Assembly (NCBI GenBank): GCA_947599995.1 | Contig: CANQFW010000017.1 | Span: forward strand, 1 to 22,090 | Direction of reading: 5' to 3' | DNA length: 22,090 nt | DNA from: an uncultured Clostridia bacterium | GTDB lineage: Bacteria; Bacillota; Clostridia; TANB77; CAG-508 | Shown here: one piece after another, positions 14,739 through 22,090 of the stretch | Position numbering within the stretch: the first letter of the stretch is position 1 | Layout: every line of letters begins with the position of its first letter | Translations under genes and position numbers: made by a program | The notes under the pieces: model-generated | Told to the model about the DNA's origin: nothing | Databases searched by the model: none | Seen by the model: only the letters and a program-made list of their open reading frames with translations

Positions 14739-15986
14739 ATGCATAAAAAAATTATTAAAATTTTAATTACAATAATATCTATTTGTGCAATAACTTTTGT
14801 TTCCTATGCTGTAGATACAAATCAGACCGAACTAAACACTGAAAATACTAATCAAGAAGAAAACCAAATATTAAAAGAAAATACAAATGAAAATAATAAT
14901 GATCAAATAAATTCACTTCAAGAACGAAAAACAGAAATTCAAAACAAAGTTCAGGAAAGCCAGGAAAATCTAGAGATAATAGATGCAGATCTTACACAAA
15001 ATTTAAAGCAAGTACAGCAAATGGATGAAAAAATTGCTGAAAGTCAAAAAACTCTGGAAGAGGTAAATTTAAAGGTTACAGATCTATCAAAATCGATTAA
15101 CGAAATAGAAAAAAGTCTAAAGATTGTTACAGAAAAATATAATAAGCAAAAAAAATTACTAGATCAAAGACTGTTAGCAATGTATGAAATGAATGAAACA
15201 ACATATTTAGACTATATCCTTACAGCATCAAATCTATCAGACTTTCTTTCAACATATTATTTAGTTACAGAATTAACTGCATATGATATGGATTTATTAG
15301 AAACAGTTGATAACGAAAGAAAACAAATAGAAAATAGTAAAAATCAAATAGAAGAGAAGAAGAAGGATCTAGAAGAGCAAAGAAAAGTACAAGTAAAGAC
15401 ACAAGTAGTGTTAGAAAATTCTAAATTAATAAGACAAAACTATATAGAAAAACTTTCAGAAGAAGAAAAAAAATTACAAAGCCAAATTGATGACTATAAC
15501 ATGCAAGTTGCACAAATAGAAAAGGAAATACTTGATTTAGCATCTACAGCAAGTTTTGGAGAAGACTATGCAGGTGGAAAAATGATTTGGCCAATTGCAG
15601 ACCATTACATTATAACATCTCCATATGCAATGAGGGTTCATCCAATAACAAAAGTATATAAGCTTCACACTGGAATAGACATCAGCGCTACAATTGGAAC
15701 TAATTTTCAATCTGCTGCACATGGAATGGTTGTAAAGGCAGAGTATAATAGAGCATATGGAAATATGGTTATTGTTGACCACGGGGGTGGAGTTCAAACT
15801 TTATATGCCCATGGAAGCAGCATTGAAGTTCATGTAGGACAAGTTGTAAATGCTGGTGATACATTAATAAAAGTTGGATCAACAGGCTATTCGACAGGAC
15901 CACATGCACATTTTGAAATAAGAGTCAATGGACAAACAGTAAATCCACTAGACTATATTTCTGTACCAGGTCAAGAAGGAAACTAA
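14739..15986 (+). CDS. Exported M23 peptidoglycan endopeptidase with coiled coil (EnvC/PcsB-like), paralogue 1
   Basis: A 415-residue secreted protein. A signal peptide (KKIIKILITIISICAITF, then VSYA) is followed by an Asn/Glu-rich stretch and a long coiled coil from about residue 60 to 265. Inside it is LLAMYEMNETTYLDYIL and LSDFLSTYYLVTELTAYD, the helical insert seen in FtsX-activated hydrolases. The C-terminal M23 domain has HTGID with His310 and Asp314 and GPHAHFE with His389 and His391, which gives the zinc ligands and catalytic His, so it should be active, unlike EnvC. It should cut cross-linking peptides in the wall under FtsEX control. It begins 20 nt after ftsX, with AAGAAAGGA before the ATG, clearly in the same operon, and is followed by a paralogue. 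Confidence 0.92.
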   Translation: MHKKIIKILITIISICAITFVSYAVDTNQTELNTENTNQEENQILKENTNENNNDQINSLQERKTEIQNKVQESQENLEIIDADLTQNLKQVQQMDEKIAESQKTLEEVNLKVTDLSKSINEIEKSLKIVTEKYNKQKKLLDQRLLAMYEMNETTYLDYILTASNLSDFLSTYYLVTELTAYDMDLLETVDNERKQIENSKNQIEEKKKDLEEQRKVQVKTQVVLENSKLIRQNYIEKLSEEEKKLQSQIDDYNMQVAQIEKEILDLASTASFGEDYAGGKMIWPIADHYIITSPYAMRVHPITKVYKLHTGIDISATIGTNFQSAAHGMVVKAEYNRAYGNMVIVDHGGGVQTLYAHGSSIEVHVGQVVNAGDTLIKVGSTGYSTGPHAHFEIRVNGQTVNPLDYISVPGQEGN

Positions 15987-16021
15987 AAAGATTTTTGAAC
16001 TAAAGTTCATAGGAGGGAAAC

Positions 16022-17311
16022 ATGAGAAAATTAATAAATATATTTATAGTTGGAGTAATTATTATTGAAATAACAACATATAACAATATAGTAACAGCTG
16101 CAAATAAATCAGAGCTTCAAGACGAACAATCAAATATTTCGAATTCCATATCTGAAGCAAAAGACGAGCTTGAAGATATTGAAGAAGAAAAATCAGAAAA
16201 TTTAAAAGTAGCTCAGGATTTGACCTTACAAATTTCTGATTACGAGCAAGAAATAGAAGAGCTAGATATAGGAATAGAAGACCTAGAAAAACAAATTTCA
16301 GAAACTAAAGGTAAAATAGAAGAAGACGAAAAAGAATATAATAAAAACCAAAAAGCTTTAAATGAAAGACTTGTTGCTATGTATGAATATGGAGATACAT
16401 CATATTTAGATTATTTTCTTTCGTCTAGTAGTTTGACAGAATTTATATCAAGTTATTATCTAGTATCGGAAATGGCAGATTATGATACGCAGTTGCTTGA
16501 CGAGATAGAAAAAGAAAAAAATCAGCTTGAAGAAGATAAAAAGAGCTTAGAAGATGATAAAGGAAAGCTAGACTCTGCAAAAGTTTCTAAACAAGAAAAA
16601 ATAAATAGCTTAAAAGTTGCAAAGCAACAAAAAGAAGAAGCAGTTGCAAATCTTTCTGAAAATGAAAAACAAACTCAATCAAAAATTGAAGGGTTACAAG
16701 CAGATAAAGCAGAAATTGAAAAACAATTAAGACAGATTGCAGCTGCAGAAGAAGCTGAAAGAAAAAAACAAGAACAAGCAAACAAAAAACAAAATGCTTC
16801 AACATCGGGTTCATCTACCACATCGTCTAGTTCTTCAGGTGCATCAAGTAATACATCGAGCAGTTCTCAAGGAAGTAAGGGATTTATTTTCCCTGTTCAG
16901 GGATTAAGTAAAGCAAATATAAGAAACAAAACATTCCCATCATATGCAGGACACTCAGGTGTAGACATTAACATAAATGTGACAGGCAAAAAGGTTGTAG
17001 CAGCAAAATCAGGAACAGTAGTGAAATCAACTGCACTTAAAAATCCAGACGGATCGTATAAAAGTTATGGAGAATACATAATGATAGCACATGGAGATGG
17101 AACAATTACAGTATATGCACATATGTTAGCTGGTTCAAGAACAGTGTCTCAAAATCAAACAGTATCTCAAGGTCAAGTTATAGGAACAGTAGGTTCAACG
17201 GGTAACTCTACAGGACCTCACTTACATTTCGAAGTAAGAGTAAAATCGTATAATTCATCTTCGGGTGTCTATACATATAAAGCAGTTAATCCAATACCAT
17301 ACCTACCTTAA
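16022..17311 (+). CDS. Exported M23 peptidoglycan endopeptidase with coiled coil, paralogue 2
   Basis: A 429-residue paralogue of the preceding gene. It has an N-terminal hydrophobic export signal (about residues 4-26), a Glu/Lys-rich coiled coil to about residue 255 with the same insert (LVAMYEYGDTSYLDYFLSS, LTEFISSYYLVSEMADYD), a Ser/Thr/Gly-rich linker at about 258-290, and an M23 domain. Zinc ligands are His311 and Asp315 in GHSGVDIN and His402 in GPHLHFE, with His400 as catalytic residue. The coiled-coil inserts of both proteins are much alike while the linker exists only here, which points to an old tandem duplication with later division of labour. GGAGGG precedes the start, after a small TGAACT-AA-AGTTCA hairpin. 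Confidence 0.92.
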   Translation: MRKLINIFIVGVIIIEITTYNNIVTAANKSELQDEQSNISNSISEAKDELEDIEEEKSENLKVAQDLTLQISDYEQEIEELDIGIEDLEKQISETKGKIEEDEKEYNKNQKALNERLVAMYEYGDTSYLDYFLSSSSLTEFISSYYLVSEMADYDTQLLDEIEKEKNQLEEDKKSLEDDKGKLDSAKVSKQEKINSLKVAKQQKEEAVANLSENEKQTQSKIEGLQADKAEIEKQLRQIAAAEEAERKKQEQANKKQNASTSGSSTTSSSSSGASSNTSSSSQGSKGFIFPVQGLSKANIRNKTFPSYAGHSGVDININVTGKKVVAAKSGTVVKSTALKNPDGSYKSYGEYIMIAHGDGTITVYAHMLAGSRTVSQNQTVSQGQVIGTVGSTGNSTGPHLHFEVRVKSYNSSSGVYTYKAVNPIPYLP

Positions 17312-17316
17312 ATAAT

Positions 17317-17346
17317 AGATGCTTCTAAATTTATATAGAAGCATCT
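17317..17346 (+). terminator. Perfect 11-bp hairpin between M23 gene 2 and ctpA
   Basis: AGATGCTTCTA (17317-17327) pairs perfectly with TAGAAGCATCT (17336-17346). No T tract follows, so it may be a weak terminator, an RNA-stabilising stem or a processing site inside the operon rather than a full stop. No separate promoter is evident before ctpA. Confidence 0.5.
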
Positions 17347-17385
17347 TATAAATAATATAATAAAACTAGAAAAGAGGAATTTCAA

Positions 17386-18615
17386 GTGGAAAAGAAAAGT
17401 CAAAGAATTTATAAGACAATAATGTTGGTTGTTTTGACCGTATTTATAACATTCATAATAACATCACTTTTTATGTACAAATATATAGAGAATAATACAC
17501 TATATGGACTTATAAAACAAAACCAGGTAGCATCATCAACTTCATTAGGTGATATTGATTCATATCTAAAGAAAATAAAAAGTGCGATGACTAACTACTA
17601 TTTATGGAATGATAAAATAGATGATCAAGCACTAAAAGATGGAGCAGTTGAAGGATATGTTGCAGCATTAGGAGATGAATATACACAGTATATTCCATCA
17701 AGTGAAATGGAAAGTTATACCGAAGAAATTACGGGAAGCTTTTATGGAATTGGAATATACATGATAGCAGATGATGAATCAGGAAGAATTGTCGTTTACG
17801 ATCCAATACCAGGCACTCCAGCAGAAAAAGCAGGGATTAAGCGAGGGGATAAAATAATTAGAGTAGATGGAAAAGAGTATACAAGTAAAGAACTTTCGGA
17901 TATATCTAAATACATAAAAGGTGAACAAGGAACGAAAGTAAATCTTGTAATTGAAAGAGATGGTCAAGAACTATCTTTTGACATAGAAAGAGCAAAAATA
18001 AATACAAATCCGATAACAACTGAAATATTAAAAGAAAATATTGGATATATTAAAATACCAAGCTTCGATACAGATGTTGCGAAAAACTTTAAACAAAAAT
18101 ATCAAGAACTACAAGAAAAAGGTGCAAGATCATTAATAATAGATTTAAGAAATAACGGTGGAGGAATTGTAGATGAAGCAACTGAAATTGCAGATTATAT
18201 ACTAGATAAAGGAAGTACAATAATCTCAACAGTGGACAATAAAGGAAATAAAAAGGTTACTACATCTGAAAATGAGCCAATAATAAATACAAAAATTATT
18301 ATACTTGTAAATGAAAATACAGCAAGTGCTTCAGAAATTTTAGCTTGTAGTCTAAAGGATAATAATAAAGCAACTGTAATTGGAACAAAGACATATGGAA
18401 AAGGAATAATTCAAACTTTATTTTCACTTTCTGATGGAAGTGGACTTAAAATTACTACAGCAGAATATTATACACCAAATGGAGAAACTATACATAATGT
18501 AGGAGTAACTCCAAATATAGAGGTAAAAATTCCAGATGATGTGAAAAATCCGTACGCTTTGAGTAATGAAGAAGATTCTCAGCTTTACAAAGCTATAGAA
18601 GAATTAACGAAATAA
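17386..18615 (+). CDS. S41 family carboxyl-terminal processing protease (CtpA/CtpB type)
   Basis: A 409-residue membrane-anchored serine protease with GTG start 7 nt after AGAGGA. One N-terminal helix (about residues 11-32) anchors it; the rest is outside. After a helical segment containing DEYTQYIPSSEM comes a PDZ domain (about 105-190: GIYMIADDESGRIVVYDPIP, GIKRGDKIIRVDG) and the S41 domain with IDLRNNGGG. The catalytic set is Ser314 in ASASE, Lys339 in YGKG and Gln343, with the same spacing as Ser309/Lys334/Gln338 of B. subtilis CtpB. Its neighbours suggest that it cleaves or controls the M23 hydrolases, as Ctp proteases do for wall enzymes elsewhere; signalling proteolysis in sporulation, the role of CtpB, is the alternative. 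Confidence 0.93.
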   Translation: MEKKSQRIYKTIMLVVLTVFITFIITSLFMYKYIENNTLYGLIKQNQVASSTSLGDIDSYLKKIKSAMTNYYLWNDKIDDQALKDGAVEGYVAALGDEYTQYIPSSEMESYTEEITGSFYGIGIYMIADDESGRIVVYDPIPGTPAEKAGIKRGDKIIRVDGKEYTSKELSDISKYIKGEQGTKVNLVIERDGQELSFDIERAKINTNPITTEILKENIGYIKIPSFDTDVAKNFKQKYQELQEKGARSLIIDLRNNGGGIVDEATEIADYILDKGSTIISTVDNKGNKKVTTSENEPIINTKIIILVNENTASASEILACSLKDNNKATVIGTKTYGKGIIQTLFSLSDGSGLKITTAEYYTPNGETIHNVGVTPNIEVKIPDDVKNPYALSNEEDSQLYKAIEELTK

Positions 18616-18690
18616 AGGTTGCAGATAGTACAAAGAAATAAATGACAGTAATAATTTTACCTATAAATTTTAGAAAGGATTTGACTAATA

Positions 18691-19290
18691 ATGAATTTAC
18701 CAAATAAATTAACAATATTTCGAATAATATTAGTACCAATAATGGTAATTATACCAATACTCAATATAAAAGGGGAATGTCTTGGTATTCCAATCACATT
18801 TTTATTAATAGACTTAATATTTATAATAGCTTCAATAACAGATAAGCTAGATGGGTACATAGCAAGGTCAAGAAATCAAGTAACCACTTTTGGTAAATTT
18901 TTAGATCCAATTGCAGATAAAATTTTGGTGATATCAGCAATGATTATGCTTGTAGAATTAGGAAGACTTCCAGCATGGATTCCTATTATAATACTATTCA
19001 GAGAATTTGTTATTTCAGGCTACAGGTTAGTTGCAACCTCTAAGGGAGGAAAAGTTATTGCAGCTTCTGTCTGGGGAAAATTAAAAACTGTTACCCAAAT
19101 GGTAGCTGTTATTGCAGCATATTTTAATGTTGGAAAGTTATTTGAGTGTTTTTATGGTAATTTAGGTGGACTTAATTTTGTAATGAATTTGATTGAAAGT
19201 ACGATGATGATTATATGTGTTTTTGCAACTTGTTTCTCTGGATGGGATTATTTGAAGAATGATAAGAATATGATTTTAAAAGAAAAATAG
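18691..19290 (+). CDS. pgsA: CDP-diacylglycerol--glycerol-3-phosphate 3-phosphatidyltransferase
   Basis: A 199-residue integral membrane enzyme of the CDP-alcohol phosphatidyltransferase family. The full signature is present: Asp51, Asp54-Gly55, Ala58-Arg59, Gly68, Asp72 and Asp76 (DKLDGYIAR, then FGKFLDPIADK), the metal and substrate site. The N-terminus MNLPNKLTIFRIILVP is typical of PgsA. It makes phosphatidylglycerol phosphate, the first committed step to phosphatidylglycerol and cardiolipin. About five to six membrane helices. Other members such as PssA differ at the N-terminus, so PgsA is favoured. AGAAAGGA precedes the ATG. Its stop codon lies inside the CIRCE-like repeat of the next gene, so pgsA and htpG control signals overlap. 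Confidence 0.92.
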   Translation: MNLPNKLTIFRIILVPIMVIIPILNIKGECLGIPITFLLIDLIFIIASITDKLDGYIARSRNQVTTFGKFLDPIADKILVISAMIMLVELGRLPAWIPIIILFREFVISGYRLVATSKGGKVIAASVWGKLKTVTQMVAVIAAYFNVGKLFECFYGNLGGLNFVMNLIESTMMIICVFATCFSGWDYLKNDKNMILKEK

Positions 19291-19313
19291 CAGTCTAGCC
19301 TTGACACTGCTAA
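19287..19313 (+). promoter_or_regulatory. CIRCE-like inverted repeat (candidate HrcA operator) at htpG
   Basis: ATAGCAGTC (19287-19295), a spacer of exactly 9 nt and CACTGCTAA (19305-19313). The CIRCE consensus TTAGCACTC-N9-GAGTGCTAA is matched at 7 of 9 bases in each arm, and the spacer length is exact. The two central mismatches are symmetrical, so the inverted repeat is kept. The right arm overlaps the -35 box of the htpG promoter. The alternative is a simple stem at the end of pgsA, but no T tract follows it. Confidence 0.45.
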
Positions 19314-19329
19314 AAAATAGATATATAAT
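19301..19329 (+). promoter_or_regulatory. Consensus SigA promoter of htpG
   Basis: TTGACA (19301-19306), a 17-nt spacer and TATAAT (19324-19329): both hexamers and the spacing match consensus completely. It lies 45 nt before the htpG start. Confidence 0.9.
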
Positions 19330-19373
19330 ACTATGAAAAATTAAAATATTAATAAAAGAAAGGACATGATAAA

Positions 19374-21254
19374 ATGGAAACAAAACAATTCAAGGCAGAG
19401 TCTAAAAGATTGCTGGATTTAATGATAAATTCAATATACACAAACAAAGAAATATTTTTAAGAGAGCTAATATCAAATGCAAGTGATGCATTAGACAAGT
19501 TATATTATAATTCTTTAACAAATAGCAAAATAGATGTAAAAAAAGAAGACTTAAAAATAAACATAGAAATAAATAAGACTAAAAGAACAATAACAATAGA
19601 AGACAATGGAGTAGGAATGACAAAAGAGGAATTAGAAACAAATTTAGGAACAATAGCACAAAGTGGTTCTTTTTCATTTAAAGAATCAAATGAGAAAAAA
19701 GAAGACATAGACATTATAGGTAACTTCGGAGTAGGATTTTATTCTGCCTTTATGGTAGCAAAAAAAGTAGAAGTTATAAGCAAAAAAGTAGAAGAAGAAA
19801 AGGCATACAAATGGTCATCATCAGGGGCAGAAGGATATACAATACAAGAAGCTAATAAGGAAACAGAGGGAACTAAAATAATTCTTTATATTAAGGAAAA
19901 TAGTGAAGAAGAAAAATATGATGATTTCTTAGAAGAATACAAAATTCAAGAAATAGTAAAGAAATATTCGGATTATATTAGATACCCTATTATAATGGAA
20001 GTAACAAGAAGAGAGCTTAAGGAAGGTTCGAAGGACGAATATATAGACAAAAAAGAAGAAGAGACTTTAAATAGTATGATACCTATTTGGAAGAAAGATA
20101 AGAAAGATGTATCAAATGAAGAATATGAATCTTTCTATATGACAAAATTTGCAGATTTTGAAAAGCCTGCTAAAACAATTTTTTTGTCAATAGAAGGAGG
20201 AATTAGTTATAAAGCACTTTTATATATTCCATCACATTTGCCATATGACTATTATACTAAAGAATATGAAAAGGGACTACAATTATATTCAAATGGCGTG
20301 TTAATAATGGACAAATGTAAAGAATTATTACCAGACTATTTTGGTTTTGTAAAAGGACTAGTTGATAGCCAGGATTTATCATTAAACATATCAAGAGAGA
20401 TGCTTCAACACGATAGACAATTAAAAGTAATTGCAAAAAGCATAGAAAAGAAAATAAAATCAGAATTATTAAACTTATTAAAAACAGAAAGAGAAGAATA
20501 TGAAAAAATATTTAAAACATTTGGAACACAATTAAAATTTGGTGTATATAATAATTTTGGAATAAATAAAGATAATTTAAAAGATTTAATAATGTTTTAC
20601 TCTTCAACAGAAAAGAAGTTAGTAACACTTTCTGAATATGTATCTAGAATGAAAGAATCTCAAGAAAAAATATATTATGCAGCAGGAGAGACAATAGATA
20701 AAATAGATATGCTTCCACAAGTTGAAGGAGTAAAAGATAAAGGGTATGAAATACTTTATCTAACAGAAAATATAGATGAATTTGTAATTCAAGTTTTAGG
20801 TAGCTATAATGAAAAAGGATTTAGTAATGTTAGTGCAAATGATGTCAACTTAGAAAGTAAAGAAGAAAAAGAAAAATTACAAAGAAAAAATGAAGAAAAC
20901 AAAGATATGTTTGCGGTAATGAAAGAAGCAATAACAGAGGTACAAGAAATTAGATTTACAAACAGATTAAAGAATCATCCGGTATGTTTAACAACCGAAG
21001 GAGCGATATCTGTTGAAATGGAAAAAGTATTAAATAGTATGCCAAACAACCAAAACATTAAGGCTCAAACAATACTTGAAATTAATGAAAATCATCCAAT
21101 TGCAGAAAAATTAAAAAGTATTTATGCAAGCGACAAAGAACTTCTAAAAAAATATGCAAAAGTTCTATATTCAGATGCAAAATTAATAGAAGGTTTAAGT
21201 TTAGATAACCCAACTGAATTTAGCAACCTAATTTGTGAATTAATAACAAAATAA
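19374..21254 (+). CDS. htpG: Molecular chaperone HtpG (Hsp90)
   Basis: A 626-residue Hsp90 of normal bacterial length. The N-terminal GHKL ATPase domain shows IFLRELISNASDALDKL with the catalytic Glu and the Asn that binds magnesium, IEDNGVGM, the lid segment GTIAQSGS and NFGVGFYSAFMVA, then GTKIILYI. The middle domain carries GVLIMDKCKELLPDYFGFVKG-type sequence and the conserved LNISREMLQ with the Arg that reaches the ATP phosphate. The C-terminal dimerisation domain follows to the end; no eukaryotic MEEVD tail, as expected. It helps fold and remodel client proteins in the cytoplasm in stress. AAAGGA precedes ATG 19374. It has its own consensus promoter with a CIRCE-like repeat, suggesting heat-responsive control. 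Confidence 0.96.
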   Translation: METKQFKAESKRLLDLMINSIYTNKEIFLRELISNASDALDKLYYNSLTNSKIDVKKEDLKINIEINKTKRTITIEDNGVGMTKEELETNLGTIAQSGSFSFKESNEKKEDIDIIGNFGVGFYSAFMVAKKVEVISKKVEEEKAYKWSSSGAEGYTIQEANKETEGTKIILYIKENSEEEKYDDFLEEYKIQEIVKKYSDYIRYPIIMEVTRRELKEGSKDEYIDKKEEETLNSMIPIWKKDKKDVSNEEYESFYMTKFADFEKPAKTIFLSIEGGISYKALLYIPSHLPYDYYTKEYEKGLQLYSNGVLIMDKCKELLPDYFGFVKGLVDSQDLSLNISREMLQHDRQLKVIAKSIEKKIKSELLNLLKTEREEYEKIFKTFGTQLKFGVYNNFGINKDNLKDLIMFYSSTEKKLVTLSEYVSRMKESQEKIYYAAGETIDKIDMLPQVEGVKDKGYEILYLTENIDEFVIQVLGSYNEKGFSNVSANDVNLESKEEKEKLQRKNEENKDMFAVMKEAITEVQEIRFTNRLKNHPVCLTTEGAISVEMEKVLNSMPNNQNIKAQTILEINENHPIAEKLKSIYASDKELLKKYAKVLYSDAKLIEGLSLDNPTEFSNLICELITK

Positions 21255-21264
21255 AAAAGGTCAG

Positions 21265-21293
21265 GCACTTTTAAGTTCTTTAAACCATATAAT
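21265..21293 (+). promoter_or_regulatory. Possible mother-cell sigma promoter of sigK
   Basis: CATATAAT at 21286-21293 resembles the -10 boxes of SigE (CATACANT) and SigK (CATANNNTA); CACT at 21266-21269 lies 16 nt upstream, the SigK spacing for its AC-containing -35 box. In B. subtilis sigK is read by both factors. The region is only 69 nt and the -35 evidence is thin. Confidence 0.35.
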
Positions 21294-21323
21294 GGATTAG
21301 AGAAATTTGGAGGTGCTAAATTT

Positions 21324-22025
21324 ATGTTTTCAAGCCTTTGTATAGCAAGTTTTTTTGAGTTTTTAAAATCAGCAATTTTTGTTGTAGGATATATTACAGG
21401 AAGTAATCTATTTCCAGAACCATTATCGCAAGAAGAAGAAAGAATTGCATTAGTTAAAATGAGCGAGGGAGACTGTGAAGCACGAAATTTATTAATTGAA
21501 AGAAACTTAAGATTAGTTGCACATGTTTGCAAAAAATATGGTAATATAAAAGTAGATCAGGAAGATTTATTGTCGATAGGAACAATAGGCTTAATAAAGG
21601 GGATAAATACTTTTAATATTGAAAAAGGTGCTAAACTTTCAACATATGTTTCTAGATGTATAGATAATGAAATATTAATGTACTTACGTTCAAATAAAAA
21701 ACTGAATGCAGAGGTATACTTAAATGAACCAATTGGTAAAGATAAAGATGATAATGTTGTTACTTTAGAGGAAGTTTTAGAAAATGACGAAAGAAATATT
21801 GATGAAGTAGTTGATTTAAAGATTAAGATTAAAGAATTATATAGTAAAATGAAAAATATTTTAAAAGATAGGGAAAGAATTATAATTGAGCTTCGTTTCG
21901 GATTAGATGGTAAAAAACCTAAAACGCAGAATGAAATTGCAAAATCTATGGGGATTTCGCGTTCTTATGTATCTAGAATTGAAACAAAAGCTATAAGCAA
22001 ATTGGCTAAGGAGATACAAGAATAA
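21324..22025 (+). CDS. sigK: Sporulation sigma factor SigK (pro-sigma-K form)
   Basis: A 233-residue sigma-70 family factor that directs late mother-cell transcription in sporulation. The start, 8 nt after GGAGGTG, gives a hydrophobic pro-sequence (MFSSLCIASFFEFLKSAIFVV) that lines up with that of B. subtilis pro-SigK, and GYITGSNLFPEPLSQEEE matches the region after the SpoIVFB cleavage site. Region 2 shows RNLLIERNLRLVAHVCKKY, DLLSIGTIGLIKGI and YVSRCIDNEILMYLRS; region 4 shows ERIIIELRFGLDG and the helix-turn-helix TQNEIAKSMGISRSYVSRIE. The gene is continuous, with no intervening skin-type element inside this copy. The SigE and SigK types are similar, but ENEILM/LRS and the FPEPL motif favour SigK. 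Nothing is seen in the last 65 nt. Confidence 0.92.
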   Translation: MFSSLCIASFFEFLKSAIFVVGYITGSNLFPEPLSQEEERIALVKMSEGDCEARNLLIERNLRLVAHVCKKYGNIKVDQEDLLSIGTIGLIKGINTFNIEKGAKLSTYVSRCIDNEILMYLRSNKKLNAEVYLNEPIGKDKDDNVVTLEEVLENDERNIDEVVDLKIKIKELYSKMKNILKDRERIIIELRFGLDGKKPKTQNEIAKSMGISRSYVSRIETKAISKLAKEIQE

Positions 22026-22090
22026 AACAAAATTTGTTAATTATATAGAAATTACATAAGCTTTAATAATCCAGAATAATTGGAAGATTA

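Noticed and set aside
15996..16009. TGAACT-AA-AGTTCA hairpin before the second M23 gene as a terminator
   Set aside because: Only 6 bp with a two-base loop, no T tract, and directly followed by the ribosome binding site of the next gene.
1..22090. CRISPR arrays, rRNA and tRNA genes, insertion sequences, prophage genes
   Set aside because: No regularly spaced repeats, no tRNA cloverleaf or rRNA blocks and no transposase, integrase or structural phage genes are recognisable.

Overview
This window is a chromosomal segment of an AT-rich Gram-positive bacterium, most likely an anaerobic, spore-forming member of the Clostridia (Firmicutes). The reasons are the very low GC content, strong GGAGG-type ribosome binding sites, a DUF1540 protein, the FtsEX / M23 hydrolase / S41 protease cluster, and an intact sigK with its pro-sequence. 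All genes are on the + strand except one broken DUF368 gene.

Layout. 1-901: the tail of an unidentified coiled-coil protein, a small frameshifted ORF, and pncC (nicotinamide-nucleotide amidohydrolase). 902-1258: a long intergenic region with a terminator hairpin, the first copy of a repeated, probably structured element, and a promoter. 1259-2944: a GIY-YIG nuclease fused to a DUF2075 helicase. 3209-4525: hisS. 4700-4855: a DUF1540 mini-protein. 5007-7961: a family 2 membrane glycosyltransferase and a GT-C type membrane glycosyltransferase. 8051-8884: a P-loop ATPase fused to an Asp23-like domain. 8967-9085: the second copy of the repeated element. 9114-9907: a small membrane protein and a small double ribbon-helix-helix protein. 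10044-10834 (minus): a DUF368 membrane protein gene with two frameshifts. 10967-12030: a DUF5662 gene, then a rearranged-looking stretch with direct and tandem repeats and a small ORF. 12084-13010: the C-terminal half of a split transketolase, without its N-terminal partner next to it. 13142-18615: ftsE, ftsX, two tandem paralogous M23 hydrolases and a CtpA protease, a cell-wall remodelling cluster. 18691-19290: pgsA. 19374-21254: htpG behind a consensus promoter overlapped by a CIRCE-like inverted repeat. 21324-22025: sigK.

How the genes work together. The central block fits one process: cytoplasmic FtsE/FtsX drive conformational changes that activate the coiled-coil M23 endopeptidases outside the membrane, with CtpA as a possible regulator of their stability. 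The glycosyltransferases and pgsA add envelope glycan and lipid functions. htpG and sigK are stress and late-sporulation genes.

The most interesting unexplained signal is the pair of about 80-nt elements at 991 and 8967. They are 81 % identical without gaps, share a hairpin with a pairing-preserving change, and sit in unrelated intergenic regions. They look like members of an RNA family I cannot name. Other points worth checking are the CIRCE-like site at htpG, the repeat-flanked gap where the transketolase N-half would be expected, and the ATPase-Asp23 fusion. No CRISPR array, rRNA, tRNA, transposase or prophage is visible.
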